The notes under the pieces are model-generated. The model saw nothing but the letters and a program-made list of their open reading frames with translations. It did not search any database and was not told the origin of the DNA. The translations under genes were made by a program, and so were the position numbers. Shown one piece after another: positions 12,448 to 15,458 of a DNA stretch of 15,458 bases. The DNA comes from RGIG3009 sp045590855 (GTDB lineage Bacteria; Bacillota; Clostridia; Oscillospirales; Acutalibacteraceae), in contig JAZNRV010000131.1 in assembly GCA_045590855.1 (NCBI GenBank), positions 1 to 15,458 on the forward strand, read 5' to 3'. Numbering within the stretch: position 1 is the stretch's first letter; each line of letters starts with the position of its first letter.

Positions 12448-13386
12448 TTAGTTACATTCCGGAGTGAGGGGACCGGCGAGTTCTTTGAGGTAGAACAGTT
12501 TGCCGGGCAAGGTGGGAATGTAGGTAGAAGTGAAGGACGTATCGGGGCCGTAGTGTAAGGTGATGAGGAAGCTCATACCTTGCCAGCTCATGCCGCGACC
12601 TAACATACCGTCGGCACCGCCGATAGCATAGTCGGCTTGGAACATCAAACCGGGGCCCATGGTGTTTGCAAAGCAGGGCACCAAGGTGGTACGGCTCTTG
12701 AAGCTGGTGATAGCGTTTTGTTCAATCGTCATGGGGGTCAATTTGGCGCCCAAGCGATACGGAGCGGCTTTCCATTCAGCTTCGGTAGCATAATCTTCCG
12801 CAAAAGTGGGTTCCCAGAAAGCAATGTGGCAAGCACGGCCGATACCGTATACCAACACGAGTTTTGCACCCTCTGCTTTGAGAGCAGCAATTTTTTCGGG
12901 GTAGGTGGGCAGGTTTTCTTTGGTGGCAAAGTTGCGTTGGGAAGGCGGAACGGTCAACGCACCGAGTTTGTCAAAGAAAGCTTGTTTCATGCTGTATTCG
13001 AACGAAGCCGAGTTGTCCGAAGGCAAGGTGTTGCCGTCGATATCCGACCATTCGTCCATGTTGAAGGTGTAAACATGGTCACAGCAAACGTTCCAGTTGG
13101 TCAAAAAGTAGGAAGCCCAACGGTACATACCCATGGGACCTACCGGCAAAATCATGGCAAGTTTTTCACCGGCTTCGCGAGCATTGCGGATAGCCATGGC
13201 AATTTCGTGACCCATGAACGTGTCGAAATCCGACAAGCTTTCGCAAGCAATGGGGGTAAAATCTTTGTTCCAGAAATCTTCGCGAGCAACGCCTTTTTCG
13301 CAGCAAGCATCGATTTTTTCCATGTTCCAGCCTTTGGGGAAGAAGTGTTCCATGTCGGAACCTTTAACAGTAGTCAAAAAGTTCAT
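12448..13386 (-). CDS. Glucosamine-6-phosphate deaminase/isomerase-like (NagB-fold) protein with altered active site
   Basis: A 312-residue protein with the NagB core. ILPVGPMGMY (79-88) stands where NagB has the phosphate-binding PTGSTP loop. YTFNMDEW (106-113) keeps the Asp111 equivalent of catalytic Asp72. GIGRACHIAFWEP (181-193) corresponds to GIGxDGHIAFNEP: the His (187) and Glu (192) are kept, but the catalytic Asp141 equivalent is Ala185. The phosphate loop has lost its Ser-Thr. True NagB converts glucosamine-6-phosphate to fructose-6-phosphate plus ammonia; this paralogue may act on another, perhaps unphosphorylated, amino sugar. The start at 13386 is chosen for the AAGGAGG before it. 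It lies 17 bases after the PIG-L deacetylase gene in one operon. Confidence 0.8.
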   Translation of the reverse strand: MNFLTTVKGSDMEHFFPKGWNMEKIDACCEKGVAREDFWNKDFTPIACESLSDFDTFMGHEIAMAIRNAREAGEKLAMILPVGPMGMYRWASYFLTNWNVCCDHVYTFNMDEWSDIDGNTLPSDNSASFEYSMKQAFFDKLGALTVPPSQRNFATKENLPTYPEKIAALKAEGAKLVLVYGIGRACHIAFWEPTFAEDYATEAEWKAAPYRLGAKLTPMTIEQNAITSFKSRTTLVPCFANTMGPGLMFQADYAIGGADGMLGRGMSWQGMSFLITLHYGPDTSFTSTYIPTLPGKLFYLKELAGPLTPECN

Positions 13387-13403
13387 AGTTTTTTCCTCCT
13401 TGT

Positions 13404-14129
13404 TTACGGCAACAACCGTTTGGTTGTTCCTTTTAAGTACACTTGACATTGACGGAAACCTTCGGCATAATCAGCACCGCATTGGTAACCGCGATAACGC
13501 GAGCAGGTACGCACCATGTCGGCAAAATCAATACCGTCGTGGTCACGCATCCAGACAATTTGGCTTTCGTGGCATTCGAGCATTTTGATTTTCAAATCAA
13601 TTTCGTCGGTGATGTCCACATATTCCGTCGGGTTAAATTCCACACCTGCCAACGTATCCATGTAATACACCGGCACCAAGCGTGCGGGCGGGGTATCCAT
13701 GGTGCTGTAACGGTGCTCGTAATCGGTGTAATTGGGTAACGTTGCGGTAAAGCAAGCGTCAAACACCAAACGAGAAACCGCCGTATGGTCGGGCATGTAA
13801 TCGTCGGGGTTGTGCGTGATGATAAAATCGGGGTTGGCATAACGAATAACGTCTACCAAACGGTCACGTGCCGCATCCTCGCTGTCAAAAATTTCAAGGT
13901 CGTCAAAACCGGCGGAAATGACTTCGATTCCTGCAAGAGAACCCGCCTTTTTGGCTTCGTTTGCACGGATGACGCGCAGTTCGTCGGGCGGAATGATTAC
14001 GTGCCCCAGATTACCGCTGGAAGCATGGCAAACAACCACTCTGTCACCGCGTTTCACACATTTTGCCAACGTACCGGCGCAAGCAATTTCTACGTCGTCG
14101 GGATGGCAACCGATGGCTAAAACATTCAT
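13404..14129 (-). CDS. PIG-L / LmbE family deacetylase
   Basis: A 241-residue zinc-dependent deacetylase of the LmbE-like superfamily, whose members remove acetyl groups from GlcNAc-containing substrates (GlcNAc-PI, mycothiol and bacillithiol precursors, diacetylchitobiose). Zinc-site motifs are present: the N-terminal GCHPDDVE with His9, Asp11 and Asp12, and NPDDYMPDHTAVSR (107-120) with Asp114 and His115. No signal peptide is seen, so it is cytoplasmic. AAAGGAG precedes the ATG at 14129. It is the first gene of a two-gene operon with the NagB-like protein, so a deacetylate-then-deaminate route for an amino sugar is plausible. The window holds no bacillithiol gene partner (bshA or bshC), making BshB1 less likely but not excluded. 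Confidence 0.88.
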   Translation of the reverse strand: MNVLAIGCHPDDVEIACAGTLAKCVKRGDRVVVCHASSGNLGHVIIPPDELRVIRANEAKKAGSLAGIEVISAGFDDLEIFDSEDAARDRLVDVIRYANPDFIITHNPDDYMPDHTAVSRLVFDACFTATLPNYTDYEHRYSTMDTPPARLVPVYYMDTLAGVEFNPTEYVDITDEIDLKIKMLECHESQIVWMRDHDGIDFADMVRTCSRYRGYQCGADYAEGFRQCQVYLKGTTKRLLP

Positions 14130-14162
14130 GGTAAAACTCCTTTCCGATTATTTCGTAACTTC

Positions 14163-14168
14163 ATTATA
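14163..14168 (-). promoter_or_regulatory. Possible -10 box for the PIG-L / NagB-like operon
   Basis: A perfect TATAAT on the minus strand 34 bases before the PIG-L ATG. No good -35 is found at 16-18 bases (CCCACA), so it may need an activator. Confidence 0.4.
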
Positions 14169-14300
14169 CAATACCGCCGACAAAATGTGGGATAGGCAAA
14201 AAGGCATTTTTTTAGTAGTATTAGACACTATTTTTTAACAGCAAAAGAAAAAAGAACAAAAAAGACCAATAGCGCAAACCGTTCAAAATTTAACGGACAG

Positions 14301-14328
14301 GCAAAATCCAACTTCTTTCGCATACTAT
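14301..14328 (+). promoter_or_regulatory. Candidate sigma-E-type sporulation promoter of sigK
   Basis: CATACTAT (14321-14328) matches the sigma-E -10 consensus CATACANT closely. GCAAAA lies 14 bases upstream at the -35 position, a partial match. In spore-formers sigK is transcribed by mother-cell sigma-E, usually with SpoIIID. No sigma-A site fits better here. Confidence 0.5.
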
Positions 14329-14350
14329 TGAAACAGAAAGGATGAAAGGT

Positions 14351-14770
14351 ATGTTTGCAGAAATTTTCAGTTCGCTGTCCCGCATCTTTTTTATGGCGTT
14401 GCAGGTGGTCAATTCCGGTTCGTTTCCGCATCCGTTGTCTGCCGAGCAAGAGCACGAATGTTTGGTGGCATATCACGAGCAAGGGGATATGGCGGCGCGC
14501 AACAAATTGGTGGAACACAACCTGCGCTTGGTGGCACATATTATCAAAAAATACTACAGTTCGGTGCGTGACCAAGACGATTTGATTTCCATTGGTACGA
14601 TTGGGTTGATGAAAGCGGTTAACACCTTTGATTATACCAAGGGGGTTCGATTGGCAACCTATGCTTCCCGTTGCGTGGAAAATGCAACCCTCTCACAAAT
14701 GAGTTTTTGGTTACGAAAAGAACTCCCCATTGGAGAATTACCGAGCAGACGGCAGAAAATATGTATATAA
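14351..14770 (+). CDS. sigK: Pro-sigma-K, 5' half, interrupted by inserted DNA after residue 111
   Basis: N-terminal half of the late mother-cell sporulation sigma factor. Residues 1-18 (MFAEIFSSLSRIFFMALQ) form a hydrophobic leader where Bacillus pro-sigma-K has its removable pro-sequence. FPHPLS (25-30) matches the FPQPLS found after the Bacillus cleavage site. Region 2 follows: ARNKLVEHNLRLVAHIIKKY (49-68), DLISIGTIGLMKAV (77-90), LATYASRCVEN (101-111). After Glu110-Asn111 the similarity stops; 28 unrelated residues follow before a TAA at 14768. Regions 3 and 4 are absent. The break coincides with the skin-element site in Bacillus and C. difficile sigK. The start at 14351 is preferred to 14342, which lies directly against AGAAAGG. 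Unless the element is excised, no functional sigma-K can be made. Confidence 0.88.
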   Translation: MFAEIFSSLSRIFFMALQVVNSGSFPHPLSAEQEHECLVAYHEQGDMAARNKLVEHNLRLVAHIIKKYYSSVRDQDDLISIGTIGLMKAVNTFDYTKGVRLATYASRCVENATLSQMSFWLRKELPIGELPSRRQKICI

Positions 14771-15285
14771 TGTCGCACACCGAAAACGGTGAAACAAAAC
14801 ATTCTCCTTTATTTGTTCTTAGCTTTAGACTTATGGCACCGAGAAAACTGCTCGAAGCACAGTTATTTAATAAGCAATATCATTCTTACGAAGATATTGA
14901 TAACATCCCCGACCGCTTGAGATTTTGCCGACATAAGCTTGGTCTTATGCAAAAGGATGTGGCGCAGATTGTTGGTATTGCTCGTAGCACATACATAAAT
15001 CTTGAAACAGGCAATCACAACGGCTTCGATAAAACGACAGCGGACAAGCTTTCTAAACTCTATAATATCCCTGTATATGACCTTCTTGACGATTACAATC
15101 GCTTTATAGCAGTCGGACAAGGCAAACTAATACGAGAACACCGAGAAAGCTTAAATCTCGGCAAAAGACCGTTTGCAAGGCTCGTTGGTGTGGATGCCAA
15201 TATGATTAGACTTTGGGAAAGTGAACGCAAGCAAATTAGTCTTAAATCTTGGGAGAAATATTTTAAGGATCGTATCACTCTTTAA
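14770..15285 (+). CDS. Double helix-turn-helix (XRE-type) regulator of the inserted element
   Basis: About 171 residues with two helix-turn-helix units. The first (about 46-105) is a Cro/cI-like XRE domain: PDRLRFCRHKLGLMQKDVAQ, then VGIARSTYINLETG, then LSKLYNIPVYDLL. The second (about 116-164) is a shorter HTH: GKLIREHRESLNLGKRPFAR, then VDANMIRLWESERKQIS. Such proteins typically control mobile-element genes; no target is identified. The start is uncertain: ATGs at 14761, 14770 and 14833 are all in frame and none has a clear ribosome site, and upstream the frame runs into sigK. A TATAAT at 14766-14771 would favour 14833 (150 residues). The gene is AT-rich compared with sigK and starts within 90 bases of the insertion point. 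Confidence 0.75.
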   Translation: MSHTENGETKHSPLFVLSFRLMAPRKLLEAQLFNKQYHSYEDIDNIPDRLRFCRHKLGLMQKDVAQIVGIARSTYINLETGNHNGFDKTTADKLSKLYNIPVYDLLDDYNRFIAVGQGKLIREHRESLNLGKRPFARLVGVDANMIRLWESERKQISLKSWEKYFKDRITL

Positions 15286-15293
15286 CGGACGAC

Positions 15294-15316
15294 CGCCTCA
15301 TAAAAAATGTGAGGCG
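15294..15316. terminator. Hairpin between convergent genes of the inserted element
   Basis: CGCCTCA (15294-15300) and TGAGGCG (15310-15316) form a perfect 7-bp stem with an A-rich loop between two converging genes. There is no long T-run on either side, so termination is likely from position only. Confidence 0.5.
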
Positions 15317-15332
15317 CTCAACTTGTTTCAGA

Positions 15333-15458
15333 CTACTTTTTCTGTTCGGCTTTAATCTGTTCTTTTGTATCTTTTATAATCGCATTAAGCAGTCTTTCCT
15401 TTTCTCTGATTGGGCAATCTAACTTAGAAATGCTATTAAGTACTCCATCGGCGTGAAC
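15333..15458 (-). CDS. C-terminal 41 residues of an unrecognised protein (gene runs off the right edge)
   Basis: The minus strand is open from the window edge to a TAG at 15335-15333. It encodes a segment with LDCPIREKERLLNAIIKD and a charged lysine-rich end (EQIKAEQKK). It looks helical, with no membrane segment. The frame is short, but its codon usage and position, converging on the HTH gene across a hairpin, support a real gene end. I do not recognise the family; element-encoded recombinase or mobilisation proteins often have such charged helical tails, but that is not evidence of identity. Confidence 0.55.
   Translation of the reverse strand, partial: VHADGVLNSISKLDCPIREKERLLNAIIKDTKEQIKAEQKK

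Larger units (their letters stand above)
14685..15458. mobile_element. Left end of a probable skin-like intervening element within sigK
   Basis: From about 14685, just after GGAAAATG, the sequence stops resembling sigma-K, becomes more AT-rich and encodes a phage-type double-HTH regulator facing a convergent unknown gene. Known skin elements are prophage-like, split sigK at this codon region, and are excised by a serine recombinase in the mother cell. The recombinase, the right junction and the sigK 3' half would lie past the window. A different integrated element using the same spot is the main alternative. Confidence 0.65.

Noticed and set aside
12637..13446. A 269-codon open frame on the plus strand
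   Set aside because: Antisense to the NagB-like gene; no recognisable motifs, no ribosome site, crosses the operon junction.
14671..14769. HTH regulator starting at a TTG inside sigK
   Set aside because: That start lies in the sigma-K coding part before the insertion junction and has no ribosome site; the element gene should start after about 14685.
1..15458. CRISPR array
   Set aside because: No regularly spaced direct repeats of 24-40 bases are seen on either strand; the short TTTTCACTCTTCAC repeats are directly adjacent without spacers.

Overview
The window looks like a chromosomal piece of an endospore-forming Clostridia species, probably an uncultured gut Oscillospiraceae-type Firmicute. 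The reasons are strong AGGAGG-type ribosome sites, TTGACA/TATAAT promoters with 17-bp spacers, a murI-ywiB-argS cluster, a PfoR-type PTS IIC, a Mn-catalase and a pro-sigma-K gene. Most genes are of medium GC. Two stretches (about 3.7-5.3 kb and from about 14.7 kb to the right end) are visibly AT-richer and look acquired.

Layout. 1-1696 (minus): murI, a DUF1934/YwiB-like protein and the 5' part of argS, in one operon with overlapping stops and starts. 1703-3531 (minus): a PTS EIIC/PfoR-like permease followed by a CDP-alcohol phosphatidyltransferase. 3560-3725 (plus): tRNA-Pro(TGG) with its own promoter and terminator. 3726-5252: a probable inserted segment downstream of the tRNA, with repeats and hairpins, a candidate small RNA/leader and a membrane-anchored NERD nuclease-like protein, ending at a 10-bp copy of the tRNA 3' end. 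5254-6688 (plus): a terminator-like hairpin, a DUF6512 membrane protein and a CotJC-type manganese catalase. 6687-8353: a nitrilase-superfamily amidohydrolase (minus) diverges from an inorganic pyrophosphatase (plus).

8368-14129 resembles a partly decayed (amino-)sugar locus. A sensory-rhodopsin-transducer-like protein and a creatinase/M24-fold protein lacking canonical metal ligands (minus) are divergent from a PocR-AraC regulator (plus) across overlapping promoters. Next come remnants of an AraC regulator (minus) and a multiply frameshifted Gfo/Idh/MocA (GH109-like) gene (plus), joined head to head after loss of both 5' ends. Last is a minus operon of a PIG-L deacetylase and a NagB-like protein with an altered active site.

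The right end carries the most interesting structure. From 14351 the sequence encodes the N-terminal half of sporulation sigma factor K, with a pro-sequence-like leader and a sigma-E-like promoter. Similarity to sigma-K stops at residue 111, in the Glu-Asn of the conserved RCIENE region, where the skin elements of Bacillus subtilis and Clostridioides difficile are inserted. The sequence beyond has the look of a mobile element: an AT-rich double-HTH regulator and the 3' end of an unrecognised convergent gene. I infer that sigK is split by a skin-like element continuing past the window; the recombinase and the 3' half of sigK are not visible here.
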